Shown here: positions 8,214 to 15,802 of the stretch, piece by piece
How positions within the stretch are numbered: the first letter of the stretch is position 1
Layout of the letters: the number at the start of each line of letters is the position of its first letter
Assembly (NCBI GenBank): GCA_963703175.1
Contig: OY969794.1
Span: 868,001-932,000, forward strand
Reading direction: 5' to 3'
DNA length: 64,000 nucleotides
DNA from: VRUE01 sp963703175
GTDB taxonomy: Bacteria > Actinomycetota > Thermoleophilia > Solirubrobacterales > 70-9
Notes under the pieces: model-generated
Seen by the model: only the letters and a program-made list of their open reading frames with translations
Database searches by the model: none
What the model was told of the DNA's origin: nothing
Translations under genes and position numbers: made by a program

Positions 8214-9440
8214 TTGATTCCCATCGATACCGACTCGTTCTTCGTCATCGTCATGATCGCCGCGATCGCGGCGATCACCGTCGCCATCGTTCCGCCCCGC
8301 TTCGCCCCGCCGGTGGTCGTCGTCGAGCTGCTGCTGGGAATCGTCGTCGGGCCCGAAGTCCTCGACCTGGCCGGGACCGACAGCTTCATCGAATTCTTCT
8401 CCAACCTCGGGCTGGGGATGCTCTTCTTCTTCGCCGGCTACGAGATCGATTTCAAGCGGATCCGCGGCAAGCCGCTCAAGCTGGGCGCCTGGGGTTGGTT
8501 GCTCTCGATCGCGCTCGCCTACGGGATCGGCGGCGCCCTCGCGAAAGCCGGGATCGTCCTCTCCTTCCTCTACACCGGCTCGGCGATGGCGACGACGGCG
8601 ATCGGCACGCTGATCCCGATCCTGCGCGACAACGGCGAGTTGAAGACCAAGTTCGGCACCTACCTGCTTGCGGCGGGCGGGATCGGCGAGTTCGGCCCGA
8701 TCTTGCTGGTGACCCTGGTCCTCTCGACGACCAACCCCCTGCACGAGAGCGTGATCCTGATCGCCTTCGTTGCGCTGGCGCTGGCGATGGCGCTTGTCTC
8801 GGTGAAATTCGCCTGGCGCGGTTGGCCGGCGCTGGAGCGAACCTTTGAGACGAGCAGCCAGCTCGCCGTGCGGATCACGGTGGTCCTCGTCTTCGGCCTC
8901 GTCCTGCTCGCCAGCAAGCTCGGCCTCGATGTCCTGCTCGGCGGCTTCGTCGCCGGGATGATCGTGCGGCTGGCCCTGCAGGGACACGAGCTGAAAGTGT
9001 TCGAGTCGAAGCTGACCGCGGTCGGCTTCGGCTTCTTCGTCCCCTTCTTCTTCATCACCAGCGGCATCGAGTTCGACCTCGCCGCGCTCGGCTCGGTCAC
9101 CGCGCTGCTCAAGCTAGTGATGTTCTTCGGCCTCTTCCTGGTCGTCCGCGGTGCCCCGGCGATGCTGCTCTATCGCAATGTCCTAGGGACCCGCCAGCGG
9201 GCCGCCCTCGCCTTCTACTCGGCGACCGAGCTGCCGCTCGTCGTCGCAATCACCACGATCGCGATCGAGTCCGACCACATGAAAGCGTCGACGGCAGCCG
9301 GCCTGGTCGGCGCCGCAATGCTTTCAACCCTGGTCTTCCCCTTCGTCGGCCGCGCCCTTCTGGAGCGGGCCGCCGCGGCGGGCGAGACCGGGACACCGGG
9401 CGACGGCCCGCTCCCTGCCGCGGAGCAGGCCGTCGCCTAA
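8214..9440 (+). CDS. CPA2-family cation:proton antiporter
   Basis: A 408-residue membrane protein with about twelve hydrophobic helices and no C-terminal Trk/RCK domain. It shows the KefB/NapA-like pattern: ELLLGIVVGPEVL early, GLGMLFFFAGYEIDF in the middle and a discontinuous helix region GVGFFVPFFFITSGIEFDL-like sequence (residues about 262-282). It probably exchanges Na+ or K+ for protons at the cytoplasmic membrane. Start TTG 8214 is the first plausible initiation codon, so the true start could be a few codons later. Confidence 0.88.
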   Translation: MIPIDTDSFFVIVMIAAIAAITVAIVPPRFAPPVVVVELLLGIVVGPEVLDLAGTDSFIEFFSNLGLGMLFFFAGYEIDFKRIRGKPLKLGAWGWLLSIALAYGIGGALAKAGIVLSFLYTGSAMATTAIGTLIPILRDNGELKTKFGTYLLAAGGIGEFGPILLVTLVLSTTNPLHESVILIAFVALALAMALVSVKFAWRGWPALERTFETSSQLAVRITVVLVFGLVLLASKLGLDVLLGGFVAGMIVRLALQGHELKVFESKLTAVGFGFFVPFFFITSGIEFDLAALGSVTALLKLVMFFGLFLVVRGAPAMLLYRNVLGTRQRAALAFYSATELPLVVAITTIAIESDHMKASTAAGLVGAAMLSTLVFPFVGRALLERAAAAGETGTPGDGPLPAAEQAVA

Positions 9441-9446
9441 GCGGAC

Positions 9447-9901
9447 TCAGCCACCGCGGATCAGCTTGCGCTGCTTGTAGACGGTCGCCTGTGCCGTACC
9501 GGCGTGGACCTTTTCGCAGACGAGCAACCGCTTGCGCTTGCTGATCTTCCCGCGTGCCCGAGGCTTGACCCGCGGGACGATGAGCACGGCCGGGCTCGAA
9601 GCCCACTGGTGCTTAGGAGCGAGAGGAGGCGGCGGTCGGAGAGGTCAGCCGAGCCGCCCCCGTTGGACCCAGTGCCGTCAGCTTTGCCAGCCCCGTCACC
9701 TTCGTCTCCCCTGCCCCCACTCGACTGCACGGTGAGCCCGACGTTGTCGAAGCGCAGGCTCGTCGTGCCACTCAGCGTCGAGAGCGCCAGGGTGCTCTGC
9801 GCGGTGACGGCCTCGATCGAGAGTCGGTAGGTGTGGCCACCGACGACGCGACCGCCGCACCGGCCGAGCTTCGGGACCGACGTCGACAAGCCCGCCCGCA
9901 C
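9447..9901 (-). pseudogene. Decayed secreted-protein gene fragment
   Basis: One minus frame (9461-9901) encodes a beta-rich segment, HTYRLSIEAVTAQSTLAL then LRFDNVGLTV, typical of the end of a jelly-roll domain, before sliding into low-complexity Ser/Arg sequence. A different frame resumes with VPRVKPRARGKISKRKRLLV and ends at a stop at 9447. Such basic C-termini are seen on secreted proteins in this window. The split frames and the missing N-terminus argue for a frameshifted, truncated remnant. Confidence 0.45.
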
Positions 9902-10078
9902 TGAAGGCCCCCACGTTGAGTCCCCTGATCGCTTAGGTGCGAGGACTATTCTCGGCTACTGAAAATTAAGCACGCTTGAGCTCTAGTTTTGGAAAGATGT
10001 ACCCACCGAGCCCTCAATCACGAGTCCAAGCCCAACAAGACCGCTCCCAGCGCCGCCCCGTAATATCCGAGCCCTCCC

Positions 10079-10150
10079 GGGCGCGTAGCTCAGTGGGAGA
10101 GCGCTCGCCTCACACGCGAGAGGTCGCTGGTTCGAACCCAGCCGCGCCCA
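10079..10150 (+). tRNA. tRNA-Val (anticodon CAC)
   Basis: The acceptor stem GGGCGCG pairs with CGCGCCC and the discriminator is A. The D arm is GCTC..GAGC, the anticodon arm CTCGC-CTCACAC-GCGAG gives anticodon CAC (valine, codon GTG), and the T arm is GCTGG-TTCGAAC-CCAGC. CCA is not encoded. Its 3' half is the target repeated downstream at 16462 and in shorter copies, so it is probably the attachment site of the accessory island. Confidence 0.97.
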
Positions 10151-10248
10151 TCGGACTTCCCTATCTAGAGCCAAAAATCAGGGAGTGGTTCTAACCCCGT
10201 TCAGAATTTGGCTCTACAGCTCGAATCGCAAGGCCAAGCGACTCGCTT
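10119..10248 (+). repeat. Island direct repeat A (tRNA-Val 3' half plus downstream sequence)
   Basis: From AGGTCGCTGG in the tRNA T arm through ACTCGCTT, this 130-bp segment matches 16460-16589 without net insertions or deletions (offset 6341). It includes an inverted repeat AGAGCCAAA (10167-10175) / TTTGGCTCT (10207-10215) that may serve as the tRNA terminator. A and B bound the segment carrying the ubiquitin-like operon. Confidence 0.85.
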
Positions 10249-10356
10249 ACGAGCAGTAATCTACCCGTGGAGGCGGCGGAGCCGGGGGTCTCAATGGATC
10301 TGCGAATCCATTTGGACAAGAGGGCGACACTCAACCAGGTAAGGGGCGACAAACCG

Positions 10357-11763
10357 ATGCGGCGATTGATTCTGATGGCAGCGGTGCTGACCGCTGCGCT
10401 TGGCGTTCCGGCAGGTAGCGCGCTGGCCGATCCCGGCGACCTCGATACGACGTTCGGTGGTGGGGACGGCTGGGTACTGACGGACCTGGGTGGCGAAGAC
10501 ATTGCGCTTGACATCGCCGTCGATTCGACCGGGCGGATCGTCCTGGTCGGTGACCGGGAAACGAGCGCGGGAAACAGCGAAGCGGCGGTCCTCCGTTATA
10601 CGGCGGCGGGCAGCCCCGATCCGTCCTTTGGCGGTGGAGACGGGATCGTGCTCTTCCGCTTCGGGACCGGTACCCACGACAGCGCGCCAGCCGTCGCGAT
10701 CGACGGCAGCAACCGCATTGTGGTGGCCGGGAACTACGGTGAGCCACCGTGCCCCAGCTTCTGCAATACGGGCGTCGTCCGCCTGACCGAAAGCGGCCAG
10801 CTTGACTCGACTTTCTCAGGCGACGGTAAGGCCAGCGCGCCCTACGCCCTGGTCGGGGACGTGGCGCTCGACGCGGCGGGGCGGATCGTCGTCGGTGGCG
10901 AATTCGCCACGTTCCGCTTTACCGAAGCCGGCCTCCCCGATCCGACGTTCTCCGGCGACGGCACCACGACCGAAGGTGCGGGCGCCTGGGGTATGGCTAT
11001 CGACGGTGCCGGGCGCATCGTCACGATGAGCGAGTTTGCGGCCGTCTCCCGGCTGCTGCCCGACGGGCAGCTCGATCCGAGCTTTGGTGACGAAGGCGAG
11101 CCGGTTGGCATTGACATAGAACCGGGCAGCACGGACTCCGCCGACGGGATGGCCGTCGATGCTGCCAATCGGGTGCTGGTTGTCGGGATCAGCGAACCGG
11201 CGGGTGGCGGTGAACCCCGTTCGTTCGTAGTGCGCTTGACGGAAGCCCCGACGTTTGACCCCACCTTTGCCGGTGATGGGATCATGCTGGGAGCGCCCGG
11301 TTCCCGGGCGTCCAACATCGCCGTCGACGAAGCTGGCCGCCTGCTGGTACTCGAGAGCCTGAGCACCCTGCGCCGCTACCTACCGGACGGTTCCCCCGAT
11401 ACCAGCTTCGGCGGCGGGGACGGTTTGGTGAACCTACCCTTCGACGGCGGCGGCGAGGTCATTACCGACCCTGCGGGACGAATTGCGGTTGGCGGTCGCA
11501 CCTTCCGCCCTGACGAAGCCGACCTTGATTTTGTTGCCGCCCGCTTTCTCGACACGGGTACTCCGAGTCCGCCGCCATCGCCACCACCTCAGGAATCGCC
11601 CCAGCCGTTTACCACCCCATCAACCTCATTTCCGGTACCGCAAACCGCTTCCCAGCCGACTCTCAACAAAGGTGCGCACACGGCCAAGAAATGCAAGAGA
11701 GGCTTTCGGAAGAAGAAAGTTCACGGCAAGACACGCTGCGTAAAAAAGCACCGGCATCCATAG
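10357..11763 (+). CDS. Secreted delta-60 repeat protein
   Basis: This 468-residue exported protein has a signal peptide (LILMAAVLTAALGVPAGSALA) followed by about seven to eight repeats of the delta-60/NHL-like type. Each contains a DxTFGGGDG or DPSFGGGDG motif and AxDxxGRIVVxG, and the repeats probably form a beta-propeller. A Pro/Ser-rich linker then leads to a Lys/Arg/Cys-rich tail (KKCKRGFRKKKVHGKTRCVK) that could bind cell wall or nucleic acid. Start ATG 10357 has AAGGGG upstream. A longer frame from 10267 would place the signal peptide internally. It lies between the tRNA and the XRE-ImmA pair. Confidence 0.85.
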   Translation: MRRLILMAAVLTAALGVPAGSALADPGDLDTTFGGGDGWVLTDLGGEDIALDIAVDSTGRIVLVGDRETSAGNSEAAVLRYTAAGSPDPSFGGGDGIVLFRFGTGTHDSAPAVAIDGSNRIVVAGNYGEPPCPSFCNTGVVRLTESGQLDSTFSGDGKASAPYALVGDVALDAAGRIVVGGEFATFRFTEAGLPDPTFSGDGTTTEGAGAWGMAIDGAGRIVTMSEFAAVSRLLPDGQLDPSFGDEGEPVGIDIEPGSTDSADGMAVDAANRVLVVGISEPAGGGEPRSFVVRLTEAPTFDPTFAGDGIMLGAPGSRASNIAVDEAGRLLVLESLSTLRRYLPDGSPDTSFGGGDGLVNLPFDGGGEVITDPAGRIAVGGRTFRPDEADLDFVAARFLDTGTPSPPPSPPPQESPQPFTTPSTSFPVPQTASQPTLNKGAHTAKKCKRGFRKKKVHGKTRCVKKHRHP

Positions 11764-11801
11764 GAAGCGCCTGCCAAGTCAGTGGTCATGGTTTCGCGTC
11801 A

Positions 11802-11972
11802 ATGACGGTCATTCGGTTACGCGAAGTCGCCAGCAAGGGCGGTAACCAAACCACACGATCACATGACATGGCGACGATTGGTAAAGCTGGCGGCAGACAG
11901 ACCGCCAAGCGGGGCAGCGTCTACTTCGCCCGAATTGGCCGCTTGGGCGGCCAGGCCCATTCGCCGCGGTAA
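11802..11972 (+). CDS. Small KGG-motif protein
   Basis: A 56-residue basic protein with three Gly-Gly motifs: ASKGGNQT, IGKAGGRQTAKRG and IGRLGGQA. It resembles the short stress-associated KGG repeat proteins, which are small, charged and of unclear biochemical role. ATG 11802 keeps all three motifs; ATG 11868 would keep two. No strong ribosome-binding site was seen, so expression is uncertain. Confidence 0.5.
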   Translation: MTVIRLREVASKGGNQTTRSHDMATIGKAGGRQTAKRGSVYFARIGRLGGQAHSPR

Positions 11973-12002
11973 TCGAACCAAATCCTCGATTCGTCGACGG
12001 CC

Positions 12003-12536
12003 TCAACCAATCAAAGCCGCAGGATCCACAACCTCAAGGTTTTGAAGGCGGTAGCTCATTGCTTCGGGACTCACATGAAAAGTTCTAGCGAGCTGTTTTG
12101 CTAGCTGCTCCGGCGTGAGTCCTTGGTGCTTAGCAAGAGCACGATCAACGGACTCAGCCATGAGATTGCACGGCATTAGCAGTTCAGCTGCGAATGCGTT
12201 GGCCTCGATCTCCTCGCGGTTGGACTCGCCGTTCCGGTAATTAACTCGAACGAAGCGATCCACGAACATCGGCGTTCCCGGATGCATCACCAGGTGGGCA
12301 ATCTCATGGGCAACGGAAAAACGCTGTCTCGTTTTCGCGTGCTTTGAGTTGACTCCGATGACGGCTCGGTTGGCACCTCGAACAAGCATTCCGGAAACCT
12401 CTCCGTCGAAGGACTCGTAGGTGACATCAGCCCCAAGGCTGATGGCGAGCTCATCGACTGGAACCGGAAGTTCGTTGATGCCCGCTTCCGTAAGCACCTC
12501 TGCGGCCCGCTTCTCAGCCCTTGATCGTTTCCTCAT
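12003..12536 (-). CDS. ImmA/IrrE-family metallopeptidase
   Basis: A 177-residue zinc peptidase with HEIAH at 77-81 and a downstream acidic helix EEIEANAFAAELLMP supplying the third ligand, as in ImmA/IrrE. Family members cleave partner XRE-type repressors, typically on DNA damage or phage-related cues. It overlaps the upstream XRE gene by 4 bp (ATGA), forming a coupled repressor-protease pair next to, and divergent from, the ubiquitin-like operon. The likely role is induction of that operon by cleaving the XRE protein (inference). Confidence 0.9.
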   Translation of the reverse strand: MRKRSRAEKRAAEVLTEAGINELPVPVDELAISLGADVTYESFDGEVSGMLVRGANRAVIGVNSKHAKTRQRFSVAHEIAHLVMHPGTPMFVDRFVRVNYRNGESNREEIEANAFAAELLMPCNLMAESVDRALAKHQGLTPEQLAKQLARTFHVSPEAMSYRLQNLEVVDPAALIG

Positions 12537-12886
12537 GGGCTGGTCGAAGCTCCTTCCTGGGCGGCACGCACGCCAGCACTCTTACTTAGGACTCGGACAG
12601 CAAAGTCGCGCCCTTCTTCGTCCCCAGCAATGATCTTCATTGCGGCTGGGGAGAGCAACTCTTCAAGAGCCACCGCATGATCCGGCAGCAACTCTGCTGG
12701 CTCGCAGCCTACGGCTGACGCCAACAGAAAGAGCTGATGCAGGGCGATGTGCTGGCTGCCGCGCTCGATATTGGTAACTGACGTTCGGCTGAGACCTACG
12801 CGCTCCGCGACTTGAGCCTGGGTCAAATCGGCTTCGCGGCGCGCCTTCCGAAAACCTTTGCCGAACTCTTTGTACAGACCATCCAC
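12533..12886 (-). CDS. XRE-family transcriptional regulator
   Basis: This 117-residue protein has an N-terminal helix-turn-helix (RREADLTQAQVAERVGLSRTSVTNIERG, residues about 17-44) and a C-terminal segment that probably dimerises or contacts the ImmA-like peptidase. It is the first gene of the minus-strand pair, and its start is about 150 bp from the divergent Ubl gene. A palindrome at the Ubl promoter (13007-13029) is the best candidate operator. Confidence 0.9.
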   Translation of the reverse strand: MDGLYKEFGKGFRKARREADLTQAQVAERVGLSRTSVTNIERGSQHIALHQLFLLASAVGCEPAELLPDHAVALEELLSPAAMKIIAGDEEGRDFAVRVLSKSAGVRAAQEGASTSP

Positions 12887-12973
12887 CCCCCGAGTGTTGC
12901 GGATTTCGACCGCGAAGTCAATCTAGCTGACCGTCATTGAGGTTGACATAGAGGTTTCCCGATGCGTAGGGGC

Positions 12974-13003
12974 TTGACAATCGGCCGGAACGGGCGCTAC
13001 TCT
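12974..13003 (+). promoter_or_regulatory. Sigma-70-like promoter of the ubiquitin-like operon
   Basis: TTGACA at 12974-12979 is followed after 18 bp by TACTCT at 12998-13003. Transcription would begin near 13009, inside a palindrome. A perfect -35 box with a usable -10 is notable in this high-GC genome. Confidence 0.6.
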
Positions 13004-13006
13004 GGG

Positions 13007-13029
13007 CTAGGTTTATTAAATCTACCTAG
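13007..13029. promoter_or_regulatory. Candidate operator palindrome over the Ubl operon start site
   Basis: CTAGGT (13007-13012) and ACCTAG (13024-13029) are perfect inverted repeats with an 11-bp AT-rich centre. They lie between the -10 box and the ribosome-binding site, where repressor binding would block transcription. The neighbouring XRE protein is the likely ligand. Confidence 0.5.
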
Positions 13030-13040
13030 GAAGGATAGAT

Positions 13041-13325
13041 ATGTCAGTTTCACAAACTCCCAAAAAGAAGCCCCACGACAAGGCAAAAGAGGTCGTGGTC
13101 AAGGTGAACAACAAGTCCGTGACGCTTCCCGATCATCGCGTTACCGGCCTCCAGGTCAAGGAAGCCGCGATCGATGAAGGCGTAGAGATCGAGCTGGACT
13201 TCCTCTTGACGCTCGAGGCCCACGGCGGTGACCCCGCGCGGACGATCGACGACGACGATGTCGTCACCGTGAACAAGCACTCAGAGTTCACCGCCAACGA
13301 CGTAGACGACGATTCCCAGCCATGA
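13041..13325 (+). CDS. Ubiquitin-like protein, multiubiquitin-type
   Basis: A 94-residue protein with one beta-grasp-like repeat from about residue 17 to 86: VVVKVNNKSVTLPDHRVTGL, a helix QVKEAAIDEG, then a strand-rich part ending DDVVTVNKHSEF. This is the pattern of bacterial multiubiquitin-domain proteins found beside E1, E2 and JAB genes. It ends in DVDDDSQP with no terminal Gly-Gly, so conjugation through a mature C-terminus would need trimming or a different mechanism. The ribosome-binding site AGGAAGGA (13028-13035) is strong and the gene leads the operon. The next start overlaps its stop. Confidence 0.75.
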   Translation: MSVSQTPKKKPHDKAKEVVVKVNNKSVTLPDHRVTGLQVKEAAIDEGVEIELDFLLTLEAHGGDPARTIDDDDVVTVNKHSEFTANDVDDDSQP

Positions 13326-13741
13326 AAGCGGGGGTCGAAAAGGCCTTGGAAGAGTTGACGGCGGGCCTGCCAGAGACGGCAACAGTCGAGGTCAAAGAGG
13401 ATGCGGACGGCGGTGCATACGTCCTCGTGGACGGCGTCGAAATCGGCGCCTGTTTCAACCCATCGACTTCTTGGATCGCGTTCCACATCACTTGGAGCTA
13501 TCCGGATGCCGACGTATACCCGCATTTCATTGGTACTGATGTCCAATACGTCGGGGGTCCGAAGAAACCGGATCAGCATGCCGATGGAAGCCTTCCTGCC
13601 ACGATGACTCGCAACGCAACGGCACCCGGGTTCGAGCGGCCAGCAATCCAGGTTTCAAGGCGGTCGAATCGGCGAAACCCCGCAACCGATTCGGCGCTAC
13701 ACAAGCTCCTACGAGTTCTAGATTTTCTTAGGAGTCGCTGA
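13322..13741 (+). CDS. E2-like protein of the ubiquitin-like operon (putative)
   Basis: This 139-residue protein overlaps the Ubl gene by 4 bp (ATGA). An N-terminal strand-rich part (TVEVKEDADGGAYVLVDGVE), the phrase HITWSYPDADVYPHF, and a C-terminal helix region after QVSRRSN (SALHKLLRVLDFLRS) fit the prokaryotic E2-like/RWD proteins encoded between Ubl and E1 genes. The only cysteine is Cys44, before the YPD-DVYPHF segment rather than in the usual late E2 position. Catalytic competence is therefore uncertain, and the assignment rests strongly on operon context. Confidence 0.55.
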   Translation: MKAGVEKALEELTAGLPETATVEVKEDADGGAYVLVDGVEIGACFNPSTSWIAFHITWSYPDADVYPHFIGTDVQYVGGPKKPDQHADGSLPATMTRNATAPGFERPAIQVSRRSNRRNPATDSALHKLLRVLDFLRSR

Positions 13742-15172
13742 ATGCCTGCGCCTTGGACTCTTACGATGGATGAGCAGCTATACGGGCGGCTCATGCGTCA
13801 TCTGTTCCCAGGAGACAGAGACGAGCATGGAGCCGTGATTGCGGCCGGGATCAGTCGATCATCGCGGGGCACCCGCCTCCTGGCTCGGGAGCTCTTCGAG
13901 GCAACTGACGGCATTGACTTCGTCCCAGGGCGACGGGGATACCGCATGCTCACGGCTGAGTTCGTTAGGGACAAGATTCGCTATTGCCGAGACGAAGGTC
14001 TTATTTATCTCGCTGTCCACAACCACGGCGGGCGTGATTTCGTCGAATTCAGCGGCCCGGACAACCATTCGCACAAGCGGGGGTATCCCGCCCTCCTCGA
14101 TATCTCCGCGCGTCCAGTTGGTGCGCTCGTCTTTGCGGAAAACGCGATTGCCGGTGATATCTGGACGCCAGACCGCGCTCGCCGGCCTATCTCGGAGGCG
14201 CTTATTGTCGGGCGAAATCTGACGAGACTGCATCCCGCTCCGCCCCCTCCACCCCCAAAGGCGGACGCTACTTACGACCGTCAGGCGCGCTGGTTTGGAG
14301 ATCGAGGCCAGCGCCGACTAGGGCAAATGAAAGTTGGCGTGATCGGCGCTGGGGGTGTCGGTCTCCCGCTTGTGACCATGCTCAGCAGGATAGGAGTCGG
14401 AAGCCTTGTTGTGATCGACCCCGACCGGGTTGACCCGACGAATCTACCTCGCCTCGCAGAGGCTCGTCGGCTTGACGCACTGATGGCCCTGCGCCGGTTC
14501 AAGCGGCTCAAGAACCTTGCGGCTCGCTTCTCCACCAAAAAGGTCGATCTTGCCCGCCGAACAGCACGCCGAGCCAATCCGAAGGTCGAGTTCATAGGCA
14601 TCGCAGAGAACGTAATCGAGCCGGATGCGGCAAGGTCGTTGCTCGACTGCGACTTTCTGTTCCTCGCGGCCGACTCACATCTCGCCCGGATGATCGTCAA
14701 TTCGATCTCCCATCAGTACTTGATTCCCGCAGTCCAGCTTGGTACGAGGATTGACGTTGACCCAACGGACGGAGCAGTCGGCGACATCAGGAGCAATGTG
14801 CGTCTGGTGCTTCCGACCCGCGGCTGCATGCGGTGCAACCATTTGATCTCTGGCACCAAGCTGCAAGAAGAGTCATTGGATTCAATCGAGCGCGAGCGAA
14901 ATCGGTATGTCGATCAGGTAGAGGCCCCTAGCGTCATTACGTTCAACAATCTGATCGCCTCTCAAGCGGTCACCGATTTCATGCTTATGATGGGCAACTT
15001 CGTGGATAGAGGGGCCCCCGTCGACTATTTGCGATTCCGGCCGCGACTACGCAAAGCGGAGCCGGTAGTGCCGATTCCTAATCGGACGGCCTGCGGGGAC
15101 TGTGGCACCGATCCATCTAGCCGCCGCGCTCGCGGGGACAATGTAGACCTCCCATTGCCGGAGCGACACTGA
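13742..15172 (+). CDS. JAB deubiquitinase-E1 (ThiF) fusion protein
   Basis: A 476-residue two-domain enzyme. The N-terminal JAB/MPN metalloprotease shows Glu28 (DEHGAV), HNH at 93-95 and SGPD giving Ser104 and Asp107, the H-x-H-x8-S-x2-D zinc motif. The C-terminal ThiF/E1 domain has the nucleotide loop IGAGGVG (201-207), the VVIDPDRVDPTNLPR motif (223-237), and paired zinc cysteines Cys362/Cys365 and Cys451/Cys454. It would process and adenylate the adjacent Ubl. Cys303 is a candidate thioester cysteine (inference). It starts directly after the E2-like stop. The single-chain fusion couples activation to removal or maturation. Confidence 0.88.
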   Translation: MPAPWTLTMDEQLYGRLMRHLFPGDRDEHGAVIAAGISRSSRGTRLLARELFEATDGIDFVPGRRGYRMLTAEFVRDKIRYCRDEGLIYLAVHNHGGRDFVEFSGPDNHSHKRGYPALLDISARPVGALVFAENAIAGDIWTPDRARRPISEALIVGRNLTRLHPAPPPPPPKADATYDRQARWFGDRGQRRLGQMKVGVIGAGGVGLPLVTMLSRIGVGSLVVIDPDRVDPTNLPRLAEARRLDALMALRRFKRLKNLAARFSTKKVDLARRTARRANPKVEFIGIAENVIEPDAARSLLDCDFLFLAADSHLARMIVNSISHQYLIPAVQLGTRIDVDPTDGAVGDIRSNVRLVLPTRGCMRCNHLISGTKLQEESLDSIERERNRYVDQVEAPSVITFNNLIASQAVTDFMLMMGNFVDRGAPVDYLRFRPRLRKAEPVVPIPNRTACGDCGTDPSSRRARGDNVDLPLPERH

Positions 15173-15237
15173 GGCTCGTTCGGGCTCGGGCAAATAGCGG
15201 CTGATTGACGCCGACTATCGGGAAAGGAAAACGACGC

Positions 15238-15435
15238 ATGCCACTGGGAAAACATAAGAAAACGAGCAAGGGCCGGATTCGTCGTGAGCGGGGCGACTCG
15301 CTGGCAAAGAACCTCAAGGAGGACTACCCGGAGTTCGCCAAGGTTCCTGGCAACACGAGGCTCGATACGCTCCGCAAGAGATTCGACACGGATTCGCTGA
15401 ATGGTGTCCGCAAAGCGCTCCGTAAGAAGCCTTAG
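15238..15435 (+). CDS. Small Lys/Arg-rich protein following the JAB-E1 gene
   Basis: A 65-residue protein beginning PLGKHKKTSKGRIRRERGD and ending VRKALRKKP, very rich in lysine and arginine, with one predicted amphipathic helix region (DTLRKRFDTDSLNGVRKAL). It has an AAAGGA ribosome-binding site and lies 65 bp after the JAB-E1 stop. No family was recognised. It may be a fourth operon member, a nucleic-acid-binding partner or a conjugation target (speculative). Confidence 0.6.
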   Translation: MPLGKHKKTSKGRIRRERGDSLAKNLKEDYPEFAKVPGNTRLDTLRKRFDTDSLNGVRKALRKKP

Positions 15436-15700
15436 CTCGGGCTGAGCCGAAGCCGGTAGCGCCCCCGTCCGCTTCGCTCGAATCGGCTCGAATCGCTCTC
15501 TGCGTCGCGCCAGAGACAGGACTTGACGGTCGAAGGCGAAACCGACTTGCCGAGCCGTGCCGCCACAGCGGCGGCGATGTCTGGCACTCGCAAGCCGCGC
15601 TCATGCTCGGTGAGCACAGCGCGATCGCGTCGCGGATCGTGCCGGGGCGTCTGCGCTGGAATCGTGGAGTCGATCGCCTTGCTGAGGGTCCCCCCGAAGC
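15432..15700 (-). pseudogene. Frameshifted C-terminal winged-helix remnant
   Basis: The frame 15432-15617 reads VLTEHERGLRVPDIAAAVAA then SPSTVKSCLWRD and FERSGRGRYRL, a wHTH module often found at the end of DNA methyltransferases. Immediately upstream, a different frame reads GTIRDAIA, which would join naturally to it. A single-base frameshift near 15618 is the simplest explanation. The rest of the parent gene is missing, so this is a remnant. The 365 bases between the small basic protein and VapC hold nothing else recognisable except a degenerate att-like stretch near 15751-15784. Confidence 0.4.
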
Positions 15701-15802
15701 GGCTTGGCGCGCGACGTGCTTATGGATACGCTGGAGACGGGATTGGACATCCTGGTTCCAAAGACTTCCAACCAGGCCCATCGGAGCCCCGCGCTGTCGC
15801 GA

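Noticed and set aside
10028..10174. Minus-strand coding frame over tRNA-Val
   Set aside because: It reads through the tRNA gene and is explained by it.
13041..13325. Classical C-terminal Gly-Gly on the Ubl protein
   Set aside because: The protein ends DVDDDSQP; no Gly-Gly is present near the C-terminus.
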